A model generated the notes under the pieces. It was not told the DNA's origin and made no database searches. It saw nothing but the letters and a program-made list of their open reading frames with translations. Both the position numbers and the translations under genes were made by a program. DNA of 64,000 bases from Turnera subulata (lineage: Eukaryota > Streptophyta > Magnoliopsida > Malpighiales > Passifloraceae), in NCBI GenBank assembly GCA_028386065.3, contig JAKUCV010004751.1, positions 27,403 to 91,402 on the forward strand, in the 5' to 3' direction. Below, piece by piece: positions 43,582 to 55,530 of the stretch. Numbering within the stretch: position 1 is the first letter of the stretch; the number at the start of each line of letters is the position of its first letter.

Positions 43582-45054
43582 TGTAATATGCCCAAAAGCC
43601 AATCGATGGATGATTATATGAGTCATGTATATACATTGAGGTTATTCCAATAAATATGATTATGAGATAATCGCTTGCACATATTTATAACCCTAGAATA
43701 CTTTGTACTCTTAAAATGTCCCTAGTCGATTATTATTATGGATGGGTTGTAATAATAAATTAAGACTAGCGTATGTTGAGAATTATATGAGATATGAATT
43801 CTACATACGGGTACAAGTTAGAGAACTAGTGGACTGGACCGACCCACATAAAAACCCTATATGGAACGTTATATGATTGTCATTAGTGGTTCTTATATGT
43901 ATTGTCCTTAGACCTGAGATCATCAAGGTTCCCAACATATGAGTCGTATACTTTGATATTATTCCTAGTCATCCGTAACTGGGTGGACTTAAGGGTAATC
44001 ATTGGGTATATGATAAATGTGTAGTGGGTTTTGTATGATCCAGAGGGGATTCGTCCAATCCATATAACAGGTATATTATCGGATGGTTTCTTGATGGAGT
44101 TGAACCGGAAATGCATGGCCATGCTCGGATTATGATATGGTGATATCATAGGTATCCGTTTTTCGCGGTTAACTCGAGGATCAAGAAACCGAGATTGAAC
44201 ATATGCGAGATTGACATATTCCATGTCTCGTGTTTAATCTTGATAATGGGACGAAGGGACGATGACATGTTCCGAGGCATATAGAATCAGTATTGATCTT
44301 GTCGTTCAGGTAGCAATGATGTGTTGCTAGACGCCGCTCTTTGCTTATAATTGTAAATGAGTTTACAATTATTGCCGGACGTTACAAGTGCCTACAGGGT
44401 CACACACTTAGAATCGTTGATTCGAGTAGGTGGTCGAACTGTGGTTGGACCATGGTTCGACCAGGTGTGGTTGGACCATGGTTGGACCGTGGTTGGACCA
44501 GGGTCGTTTTGGGCTGGTTTGATTAAATAATTGTCAGAATTATTGAGCCAAACCTGATTGTTTGTGATGTGTAATCCCATTAGTGCTTAGTGGTAGACAA
44601 GATAATGGGTATCTGAATCATGATGGGCCATTATGTTGGCCATTACCATAAGCACTAATTGAGTGGCATAATTAGATTATGCTTTGTGTTTTTGGCTAAT
44701 TGCATTCTGGTTTTTGAGAGCCTTGAGAGTGTTTTTTCAGACTAGTAAGAACACACACAAACACTCACACATTCTTTGAGAAAGAACGTAACACCACATA
44801 GCTCCCGGAAATCCGTAGCTAGCACCATGGTTCGGGAGTGCTCGGGGGTTGGAGATCGTGAGACAATTCCGGCCTGTGATCGATGGTTTGTGTGGATACC
44901 ATATAGGAGCAGGATATCCTTCTTGCTCTAGCTGATTCGGTTCTTCAGTTAGGTGAAAGATCCTAACCGTTTCAGGTATGTTCATTTTTGTTGTTTGATT
45001 TAGTTGCTTCACTTGGATCCTCCAAGGTTTCCGGGTTTTTTCCGTTGCACTTGA
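43582..45054. mobile_element. Probable solo LTR inserted in the Athila element
   Basis: Before 43580 and after about 45060 the sequence reads as Athila noncoding DNA. The 1.47 kb between is different in kind and looks like an LTR: it could start TGTAATATG (43582) and end TTCCGTTGCA (45054). The flanking pentamers CTATT and CTTGA differ, so neither boundary is confirmed. It contains palindromic TGGTTGGACCA repeats. Confidence 0.4.
44428..44510. repeat. TGGTTGGACCA palindrome-type tandem repeats
   Basis: Five copies of GGTTGGACC or GGTTCGACC with CATGGT, CGTGGT or AGGTGTGG spacers. TGGTCGAAC pairs with GGTTCGACCA, so neighbouring words can form hairpins. Confidence 0.8.
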
Positions 45055-46389
45055 TTGTCAAGTTTGCATGCCCAGATACTTACATTTTCTTATGTACTAT
45101 ACATGTTTCTATCTAAGTTTGAGGAGAGTGCCTCTCCTATGTGCCTATCTTTTTATCATTTGTTTCCTTTTTTCTTTGCCAATGAGGACATTGTCCGATT
45201 TAAGTTTGAGGAGGGGGAACAAATTTCTTTGCAATTTGTTTGTTTTTGTTTTGATAGTGTCAATAAAGAGCATGTTTTTTACTTTAATGTATTGAGTATG
45301 CATATTTTTGATTCTAGATTACTTAATAAAAAGCCATTACCTTTTTCAAAAAATTGTTTTCAAAATTGTTTTTAACTTTATTTTCAAATTGTTTTTCAAA
45401 AATCGATAAAAAAATAAAAATTTTCGAAAATACCAAAAGGATTTTTCTCTGTTTTTTAAATTGTTTTCAAACCCACCATTCTATGATCAAGATGTTTTTG
45501 TTGATGGATAACCAAGAGAGTTACTTTGAGTTTTTGAAATCTTTTTCTTTTAGATGCAAGAAGTTTGATTGGTCTTGTATTCAAGTTTAGTTATGATGAA
45601 TTCATGCAAGTTCTAGCACTCTTTGCTTAGCATTTTTCGACACCCTATGTATTGTTTTTCAAATTTTTGACGTCAACATATATGTCCTAGAACAAGTTTT
45701 CAGAACTTTTCAAAGCGAATTTTTCTCATAAATGCTCAATGAAAGAGATGATTTAGGCATTCTTAGTTTAAACCAACAAGCCAATAAAAGCCTACCCTTT
45801 ATCATTATCCCTTGTTTAACCCCTTTGAGCCTAAATCATGGTAGCTAATTTTCCTTTCTTTACCCACACTTACCCACCTTTAACCCTTTGAAACCTTATA
45901 GCTACCGTTCTCTTCTTTCATTATCCATACCCTATTTTTCAAAGTTCCTTAAGAGATTTTTGTTCTATGTTTTTATCAAGATTCTTTCTATGACAAGTGC
46001 AATTGTACCGTATCTTTTCACATCCAAGAAGATCTATGCATTGAAGATGTTTGCACTTTCAATTGTTTCAAGTATGTTATGGAATGTCAAGCGCAAAACA
46101 ACAAAAAAAAAGAGAAAAAAAATATATCGACAAAGTCGATTCAAAAGGAAAAAAAATTCAAAAAATTCAAAAATTGCGCAATCAATGGTTCCTGAAACAA
46201 GTTAAATTTCATTTGATGATCACATGATGGATGTTACTTCAAGACTTGCACTTTGAGAAATCTTTTCAATTTCTTGATAATGCATATTGCAATCTTTTCT
46301 TAAGTGAATTTTTGAACTTTGATATCCCTATATACCTTTTCTTTGATCAACCTTTACCCAAGACCCCATTACATGGTGTAACCTATTTG
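45055..46389 (+). other. Athila 3' noncoding region, left half
   Basis: It contains CTAAGTTTGAGGAGAG and TTTAAGTTTGAGGAGGGGG tracts, poly-A/T-rich words and CCCACACTTACCCACC; no gene. It continues at 63363 after the LINE. Confidence 0.6.
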
Positions 46390-46411
46390 GCGTAACAAGT
46401 TTAGAAAAAAC

Positions 46412-47622
46412 ATGCACAAACTCTCTCAACCCTTCCTTTCTCAACCTATGTCCCCTGGTCTTCCAGGTGGTCTCCCACCCTTCACCCAACCCAAACCCAA
46501 TCACCACCAAACCTGTTTGAATCCCCCATTGTTGAATTCAGGAATCCCTACCATCGTCTGCAACCCAAACCATTCTAAACCACTCTATTTTTCTAAGTGG
46601 AGTTGGAAGACTGTGCAGAGTGCAATAGAAAACAACCTGGTTGTTAGTCTGTACGTAGCTAACCTCCCTTCTCGTTGGCTGCAAATGAACATCCACTTGT
46701 TAATGTCAAGGTTCGGGGATGTTATGGACGTTTTCCTCCCCCAACAATCCATTCATGATGGTAAGAGATACGCGTTTATTCGTTTTAAAAAACCATTCCT
46801 GTTCAATAGCTAATCCACCACATTAACTCTGTCCAAGCCGACGGGGTTGCTCTTGCTGCTTCTTTGGCCAAAAGACGGGTGTTTCCTTCCAATGGTGGTT
46901 CCTTTCCGCTAAGTCGGGGCTTTCCTTGCTTTGGAATGGATAAACTTAAAGGAAGAGTCACTGAAGATAAATCCTTTGCAGAAGCGATGTCATTTGGTCT
47001 CAATCCTGCACAAGTCAATATTAACCACCCTATGAGAAAAGAGGTGCACGAGAAGCAGGCATTTATTCCTAAGAACGCCTGTCCTGGTTGGTTTGATAGA
47101 TGTGCGCTTGGAGTACTAAAATCCCCCACACCTTTCAAAAGTATGAACGCAATGCTAAAATCCTCACTGCCTTAGGTGGAGGATGTGGTTCCGATCGGTG
47201 GCACTTCGTTCAATGTTAGGTTTCAATCGGCTAATGATCTGAGCCTGTCATTAGATAAAAGGCCAGACATCGTGGACATCCTTTTCGGTGAATTTAGGAA
47301 GTGGAAGTCGGACGACGCGGCCTGTAATCGGTTATGTTGGGTCCTGGTCAAGGGCACGCCTCCGTGTGCTTGGTTCAAGGAATTCTTCAAGCTCATATCC
47401 ACGAATTTAGGGGTCATGGTTGATTGGAGCATTGAATCCAGGAGCAAAGTCAGGTTTGATGTTGCAGAAGTACTAATCCTGACGTCATCTATGAAGTTCA
47501 TTGACTGTGTCCTATCTGTTTCAATTGGCGGGAAGGCGTATGAGATTGGTGCGGTCGAATCAGAGTTTGATTCTTTGGACTGGGATTGGTCTTCTGTCCA
47601 GAAGCCAGTATTGGCCAAGGTG
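46412..47622 (+). pseudogene. LINE ORF1, N-terminal part
   Basis: ORF1 proteins bind the element's RNA. A divergent RRM-like fold is visible: FSKWSWKTVQSAIENNLVVS, then VANLPSRWLQMNIHLLMSRFGDVMDVFLPQQ and GKRYAFIRFKK. Stop TAG at 46811-46813 and a frame change precede the basic middle (FPSNGGSFPLSRGFPCFGMDK). TAG at 47173-47175 interrupts again. The following 150 residues contain RLCWVLVKGTPPCAWFKEFF. The frame is then cut by the gypsy element. Confidence 0.75.
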
Positions 47623-47627
47623 GCAGC

Positions 47628-50600
47628 TGAAACACCCGTGTCCCAATTTAACATTAAAATACTTAAACTCAAGGAAATTACCAAAATACCCTTGAAATCC
47701 GGAACACGAAAACCAATATCAACAATATCCAAAATTCTCAATAAAAACGAGATGTCATAAAGTACAAACAATCCGGCTTAGCAAGCCACAAAACAACCCG
47801 GCATCCAGCCGAAACATCATCAATACATAAACCCGGCAACCCGCCGATAATGTAATCCAAAATCAATAATGACATCTCAATAAAAATTCAATGCAGCGGA
47901 AGAAAACAAACGGAGTAAAAATAAGTGAAACAAAACAACATGCATGCCAACTCTATGAATCCAACCGGGAGATCAAGCACAGCTACCTGCTGAGATAACC
48001 ACGTCCGTACTCTGAAAGGATGGAAAAGTGACTGCACGCTATCTAAAGTCTGAAAAACAACGTTGGCGATTATGTGAGTCGCCTACTCAGTGAGCAATAT
48101 AAGTCTAACTATGAGAGTGTGCAGATCAAGTCCGAAAGGAAAGAAGAGATACAAGACAAGTAAGCAACATACAACAACCAGTACTAACATGCCAAGACAA
48201 TCAAGCAAACAGTTCATAATTCTCCATTTGTTGTGTATTAAGTTTTATTATTATGATTTATTATTCAGGGCCCCTACTGTGTGCGTCGAGCTCGGTCCCG
48301 TCTCATGAGACAACCAGGCATAAGCCCAAATAAAACCAGGTACGAAGCCCAACATATCCATAGAGAGAGAGAGAGAGACAAAGAGAAAGAGGGAGGTAGA
48401 AAGGGGGAGGTAGAAACCGGTCATCACAGACCCATATGCAAATCCGCATACCACATGCTAACCCGCATGCAAACCCGAGGGGTATCACTTCCCGCTCGAA
48501 ACAACCGGTCATCAGCACACAGTAGCCTAACTTCTACTGTACATTATCTTTATTCACAAATTATGAATTCATGTGTGCCATTAGTTGTGATTTAACAGGG
48601 TTGTGTGATAAGTCAACTAAAACATATAACCGGGTCTCCGACCCACAATACATCACACAAAACACCCAAAATCACTCCACCTGTTATAATTCATAACAAT
48701 CCAAATATCCAGCTTGTAAGCAAAAATTACACTTAGGCACACAATACGGATCACAGCATGTTAGCAAACAAGCAAGCAACTCAAACAAACCAATCCGACA
48801 AGCTCATGCATACAGACATAAAAAGACGTATATAGTCACCTCAACGACGAATGTCCTGTGGAGCTTTACCCAAAACAGAACCTCCAGCTCCCGAGGTATT
48901 ACCCGTGCCTGAATACCGGCACACACAACAAATTACAAACAATTACAATAAAAATGTGCATGCATGTAACTATAATGCTCAACTGAGTTAAACCCGTCCC
49001 TAGTTAGCCAATTATGAAATTCCCGGGTCTAAACCCGACTTAATGTTCTCTCACCAAAACTCCGAGTATCGGGACCTAAGGTTCACCGGGCTCACGCCCA
49101 ACTAAGTCCAATAAGTAGTTCCCGGGCCTATGGCCCACACATTATGTCCTTTACGGGTTTCCGGCCTAAAGCTCAATCTAAGTCCAAATCTCGATTTCCG
49201 GGCCTAAAGCCCACTTTCTTAAGTCCTTATTTAACCAATTATAGGATTGGGCTTAAAGCCCGTTACTTAAGTCCAAGGTCAACTCGATCCCAAAGATTCC
49301 CGGCCTAAGGTTCTACCCGTATCGGTAAAACTCCCGGTTATATTCCACACAAATTCCCGTACTCGATTTACTACTATGTACCCTATCAATATTACAAAAC
49401 CCAATACAAATTAAATAAGTACATGCCATGAATTACACAAATTATACATCAAGTATAATGCCGGAGTCAAAACCCGAACCTTCGCCGGAAAATTCCCGAG
49501 CCTTCGCCGGATTCCGGTGAACTCGCCGGAAAACACCCAAAACTGCCACAACAACCCAACAACCACAAACCAATTCAGAATCAACACAAAACTACCACGC
49601 AGATCCTTAAAACGAATCGCAAAAGAAGAAACCAAAGGCCCTTACCCGGAAGTCACACAATCTGCCAGAACCGTCCACTGCCCGGAGAAACACCAACACA
49701 CCCGAGCACCTTCACTACCACACTTCACTCACACACCCAAGCTGCCGGAACCAACCACCAACACCGGCGAGCAGCAAACCCGACACGCAGCAACACCAGC
49801 CACCAAAACGCACCACATCGCACCCATCGCCAACAAACACGCACCAAACAGGAACCCACCGAAACCCAAGTCGACATCAACACAAAGAGGAACAAAGGAA
49901 AAACAACCATCGAAACTACCCCAATTCGTCACCACCACCAAAAACAAACAAAAACGAATTAATTTGAGGGGAAGGCGACTGCAAGCGCTTACCGGTATCA
50001 ACTCCTCGCTGCCGGCACCGTTCTGGCCTCGGGCTCACCCCTCTGCAACTCGCGACGGCGACGGCGACTTGAGGGAAAAAGAAATCGACGGCGTGGGGGC
50101 TTAGAGGTTGGTGTGTAGACGAAGACGAGAGAGAGAGAGAGGAAGAGAGGGAAAGAAGAGAAGAGGGAAGAAGAAGAGAGTAAAAACGAGAGGGAGAAGA
50201 GAAGAGGAGGACGAACGGAGGAAGAAGAGAAGGAAGGGGGTAGGCGGCGGCTAGGTAGAAAAAAAAAAAAAGAAGAAGATGAGAAAAAGAAGAAGGAAAA
50301 GGGAAGAAGGGTTTTTAGGGCTTGACCCGCCAGCCCGAACGACGCGTCGTTCGGCTGGGCGCGGTCAACCCGCCCTGTTGACTCGCTTCCCTTTTTTTTT
50401 TTTTCTCTACAGTTTCCAAAACGACGTAGTTTCGGGGAAACTACTTCAAAGTTTAATTCTTAACCCCGAATCCCGATTAAACTCCAACGAAAGCCAAACC
50501 CGTCATACCATCGACTTACTTCCCTTATAACCAAGGTAAAATAATTTATTTCCTTGTCCAAAAAATCCGGAAATTCCTCAAGGGCAAAATTGGAATAAAA

Positions 50601-50649
50601 ATTTCGAAAATTCCGAAAAAATCAAATGATGAAAATTCGGGGCGTTACA
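47628..50649 (-). repeat. 3' LTR of the Tekay-type element
   Basis: 3022 bp. On the plus strand it runs TGAAACACCC to CGTTACA. It includes a GGGCCTAAAGCCC-rich part (49030-49320), a GA-rich tract (50120-50300) and the palindrome ACGACGCGTCGT (50340-50351). About 7 differences from the other LTR occur in the first 160 bases, fewer later. Confidence 0.92.
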
Positions 50650-50701
50650 GTTCTACCCCATTTAAGAAAATTTCGTCCTCGAAATTACAAGATAAGAAAC
50701 A

Positions 50702-53700
50702 TCAAAACAAATGGGGATACTGCTCCTGCATATGGGACTCAACCTCCCAAGTAGCCTCATTCGGAGAATGACGGCTCCATCTAACCCGAACCGTCGGAAT
50801 AACTCGATTCCTCAACTGTCGCACCTCCCGAGCAAGAATCTCAACCGGCTCCTCAACATAAGTCAAATCCTCAGAAACCTCCACCTCTGTCGGGGATACA
50901 ACATGACTAGGATCAGATCGATAACGCCTCAACATCGAAATATGGAATACATCATGTATGCGCGACAGCTCCTCCGGTAAAGCCAACCTGTAGGCCAGCG
51001 GACCAATCCGCTCCATAATCTCATAAGGACCAATATAACGAGGGCTCAACTTGCCCTTCCTCCCAAACTAGATAACACCTCTCCAGGGAGCAACGCGGAG
51101 GAAGACTCTGTCACCAACATTGTACTCCATCTCCCAACGATGCTTATCGGCAAAACTCTTTTGCCGGTCCTGAGCAGCTCTCATACACTGCTTAACCACC
51201 TCGATCTGATCAACAGTCTCCTGGACTAGGTCCGGACCAATCACCTGTCTCAGACCTTCCTCATCCCAACAGATCGGACTACGACACTTCTGCCCATAAA
51301 AAGCCTCATAAGGCGCCATACCGATAGTGGAGTGATACCCGTTGTTGTAGGCAAACTCAACCAACGGTAATGTCTCTTCCCAAGAACCACTAAAATTGAG
51401 CACACAGGCTCTAAGCATATCCTCCAGCGTCTGTATGGTTCTCTCCAACTGCCCATCAGTCTGCGGATGGAATGCAGTACTGAAATTCAGCTTAGTCCCC
51501 AAAGTTGTCTGCAAACTCTTCCAGAAGTGGGAAGTAAACCTTGGATCCCTGTCCGACACAATGGATAGCGGAACTCCATGTAGACGGACAATACCCAAAA
51601 CATACAACCTCGCCAGCTTATCCATTGTATCCGTCCGCTGAATCGGAAGGAAATGAGCTGACTTGGTCAACCTGTCAACAATGACCCAGATGGCATCATG
51701 TCGACCCCGGGTCCTCGGTAACCCGATCACAAAGTCCATAGTAATATGCTCCCACTTCCACTGCGGAATAGTCAAGGATCTCATATTGGCGGCAGGAGCC
51801 TGATGCTCGGCTTTCACCTGCTGACAAGTCATACAACGAGCCATAAACTCCGCAACATCCTTCTTCATCCCGGGCCACCATTAATGACTCTTCAAGTTCT
51901 GGTACATTTTGGTGCTACCCGGATGCATAGCATACGGCGCATTATGCGCTTCATCCATAATCCATCTCCTCAAATCATCAACATCTGGAACACACAACCG
52001 ATCACCCGTCATCAAAGCACCATCCTCCCAGACATAGAAACTAGAACTCTCTCCACCGAGAGCCTTATCCCGCAACTCTGCTAAATGAGGATCTCCATAC
52101 TACAACTCCATAATCTTATCCTGCAAAGTCGGCCGAATGCTCAAACTGGCTAACAATGCCCCAGTGACATCCACCTCTAACTGTGCATCCAACGACCTCA
52201 GCTCCACCAAGGAAGGCAATGCATAAGAAACAGAGTCCTCATCTGCAGCAACCACTCTTTTCCGGCTCAATGCATCTGCAATTACATTGGCCTTGCCTGG
52301 ATGGTACTCAATAGTACAATCATAATCCTTCAGAAGCTCAATCTAGCGTCTCTGCCTCATATTAAGCTCCCTTTGGGTCATGATGTACTTCAAACTCTTG
52401 TGATCCGTGAAAATCCGACACTTCTCACCGTATAGATGGTGTCTCCAGATCTTTAGAGCAAAGATCACAGCAGCCAACTCCAGATCATGGGTCGGATAGT
52501 TCCTCTCGTGAGTTCTCAACTGCCTGGAGGCATAAGCAATCACTCGACCCTCCTGCATCAACACACATCCCAAGCCCAGACCAGAAGCATCACTGAACAC
52601 CGTGTACTCCACTCCGGGTCTTGGAACAGTCAAAACCGGTGCAGAAGTCAACCGACTCTTCAACTCCTCAAAACCCTTATGACAACTGTCATCCCAAACA
52701 AAAGCACAGTCTTTCCTTAACAGCTTAGTCATGGGACCCGCTATTAAGGAAAAACCCTCAATGAACCTCCGGTAGTAACACGCAAGTCCAAGAAAACTCC
52801 GTATCTCCGATACACTCTTCGGTGGCTCCCAATCTATGACTGCCTTAATCTTGGCCGGATCCACCTTAATGCCCTCACCGGACACAATATGCCCTAGAAA
52901 TGCAACCTCATCCAACCAAAACTCACATTTGCTGAGCTTGGCATAGAGTTGTTCTTCTCTCAACCTCTGTAAAACTTGTCTCAAGTGGTCCTTATGTTCA
53001 GCCTTACTACTCGAGTAGACCAAGATATCATCAATGAACACTACCACAAACCGGTCCAGAAATTCATGGAAGACCTGTTGCATCATACACATGAACACTG
53101 CCGGTGCATTCGTCAGTCCAAAAGGAACAACCACAAACTCATAATGACCATACCGTGTGCGGAATGCAGTCTTAGGTATGTCTTGCTCTGCAATCCGAAC
53201 CTGATGGTAACCAGATCGCAAGTCAATCTTCGAGAATACGGATGCACCCTGCAACTGATCGAACAAATCATCAATCCTAGGCAAAGGGTACTTGTTCTTC
53301 ACAGTCACCTTGTTCAACTGCCTATAGTCCACACACATCCACATACTGCCATCCTTCTTCTTCACAAACAAGACCGGGGCACCCCAAGGTGAGATGCTCG
53401 GTCTAATAAAACCCTTGTCTAACAACTCCTCCAGTCGTTTCTTCAACTCCTGAAGTTCTGCCGGAGCCATTCTGTAGGGCGGTATAAAAATAGGTGCAAC
53501 TCCCGGTACCAAGTCAACTGTATACTCCACCTCCCGCTCCGGGGGCAACCCAGGTAAATCATCAGGAAAAACATCGGGAAACTCCCGAACAATAGGAATA
53601 TCCTCCACACCAGGTACTGGTACCGAAGAATCGACCACATGAGCAAGAAAGGCATCACAACCCTCTCGGATCATCCTGAAAGCCTGGATGGCCGAGATAC

Positions 53701-54110
53701 AGCACGCCGATAGAACTCTTCGTTCTCCAACAAACACCATTCTACGCCCCAACAAAGAAGATAAGGACACTTCCCTGGCCCGACAATCAACTACTGCTTG
53801 GTGTCTGGACAACCAGTCCATGCCTAAGATAACGTCAAACTCTCCCAAATCCATGACAGCAAGATCAGAAGGAAAACCTTCACTATCATACTCTATCGAC
53901 ACATCCCTACAAACTCGATCAACAACTACTATATCTCCAGTGGATAAACGGACTTTTAGGGGTCTAATAAGGTTATCTTCTTCTATGTTATGAGTAGTCA
54001 TGAATGCACGTGATACAAAAGAATGTGTTGAACCTGGATCAATTAAAGCATGTGCAAACTGACCAAAAACCATAAAGGTACCTGCTATAACCTCTGGAGC
54101 ATCATCAGCC
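50702..54110 (-). pseudogene. Tekay-type pol (protease, RT, RNase H, integrase)
   Basis: A 576-codon frame (54073-52343) holds protease ([13 protein letters not shown]), RT with [30 protein letters not shown] and catalytic [11 protein letters not shown], and RNase H with [14 protein letters not shown] and [21 protein letters not shown]. Single stops then interrupt an otherwise continuous frame: TAG at 52345, TAG at 52102, TAA at about 51883 and TAG at about 51070. Integrase has its zinc and DDE regions ([58 protein letters not shown]). The C-terminal part has KLSPRYIGPYEI and a chromodomain-like VRWSRHSPNEATWEVE. All active residues seen are intact. Confidence 0.9.
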
Positions 54111-55383
54111 TCCTCTCGGGTGATGGCATAAACCCTAGGAGCTGCAGCAGACTGAGTCGCACCCCTGCGGTTCGGAGCTCCAGACCTCCACGACCTCGAC
54201 CCTGCTGTCCGCCACCCCTGTTCGGACCAGAAGAAACAGCACCACTAGCCACGGAACTCTGTACTGTATACTGAGAACCACTGCCACCATTATCCCTCAT
54301 CCACTTGTAGCAAGTAGACTTCTGGTGTCCCGGCGTATTGCAATACCAGCATGTACCCGAGAACCGTGCCGAGGAACCCCGTCCCCGAGAACCAGACTGA
54401 TAGGACCGTCCTCTCGAGGATCTGCCTGGTCCACTCTGATAACTCTGCCCTCGGAACTTCTTCGAACCCTGATAAGAAGAACTCTATCCAACCGAATAAT
54501 CTGCTCCTCCGGCATCAGAATACTGCCTCTTCTGTCACGAAGCAGATGGCTTCTTCCTCTGCTCGGCTGCCCGAGCCTCCTTCCCGATCAACTGAACTCT
54601 CTCAGCATCAAAAGCAGCGGCACAAACTGCCTCCCAAGTCTTGTGCCCTCCACCAACCACAGCCATCGCTATCTCAGTACGTAAGCCATTAACAAACCGC
54701 CTACACTTGGTCAACTCATCGGGCACAAACTCCCTAGCATAAGAGAGAAGAATGCTATACCGGATCCTGAAAGCTGATACAGTCTCATCTAGTCCCTGCT
54801 TCACCTCAAGAAACTGCTTCTTCTGCTCCTCCAGAAAACCAACAATAAGAAACTCCTTGTAGAATCTCTCCTTGAAATCCTCCCAAGGCATCTCCACAGG
54901 CTTCGGTAGATTGGCCACAAGATCCTGCCACCATGACAATGCATACCCTGTGAACTTGTGTGCAGCTAATCGAGCCTTTTGCTCAGGTGCACAGGTGAAC
55001 TTCTCCAGAACATTCTCCACCTGGCGAAACCAATCATCAAACTCTTTGACTTTGCCCTCTTCACCTGAGAATTCCTTAACTGCAGACTTATCCATGTGCT
55101 TATACCCACTCTCCATACCACCTGCTGCAGCAGGTGCTACCGGCTGGGCACCCTGCTGCTGCTGCTGAAACTGCTGGAACTGCTGCCACTGCAGAAAAGC
55201 CTGATACTGCTGTAACGCTGGGTTCACAACAGGTGGTACAACATTCTGTCCTCCACCCCCTGCAGCATTATTCTCTGCTGCATTATTGTTCCCTTGACCA
55301 ATGGGAACCTGCATCACCGACACATTGTCGGAGACATGAGTAGCGGCGTCATCCTCAGCATTGTGCTGCCCCTCGTGATCCAT
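54111..55383 (-). pseudogene. Tekay-type gag
   Basis: The start is ATG at 55383 (MDHEGQHNAED). A Gln-rich stretch (about residues 57-80) precedes the gag core with FDDWFRQVENVLEKF, ALSWWQDLVANL and FKERFYKEFL. TGA near 54533 and TAG near 54485 follow. The same frame then gives a Ser/Gly/Arg-rich linker and a CCHC knuckle (CWYCNTPGHQKSTC, about 54352-54311). A one-base shift near 54178 separates it from protease. Confidence 0.85.
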
Positions 55384-55530
55384 ATCGACGCCTATATGAA
55401 TGCAAATGAGTCAAAAACACTTTTTAAGTCATAAATCCGGAAACAGGCTTAAACACAGAAAACACTTTGAAAAAAAAGTTAAAGACACTTTTTAAAAACC
55501 AAGGATCTGAAGCCTGCTCCGCTACCAAGC

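Noticed and set aside
43577..45059. TSD for the probable solo LTR in Athila
   Set aside because: Flanking pentamers CTATT and CTTGA differ, so the ends given are only candidates.
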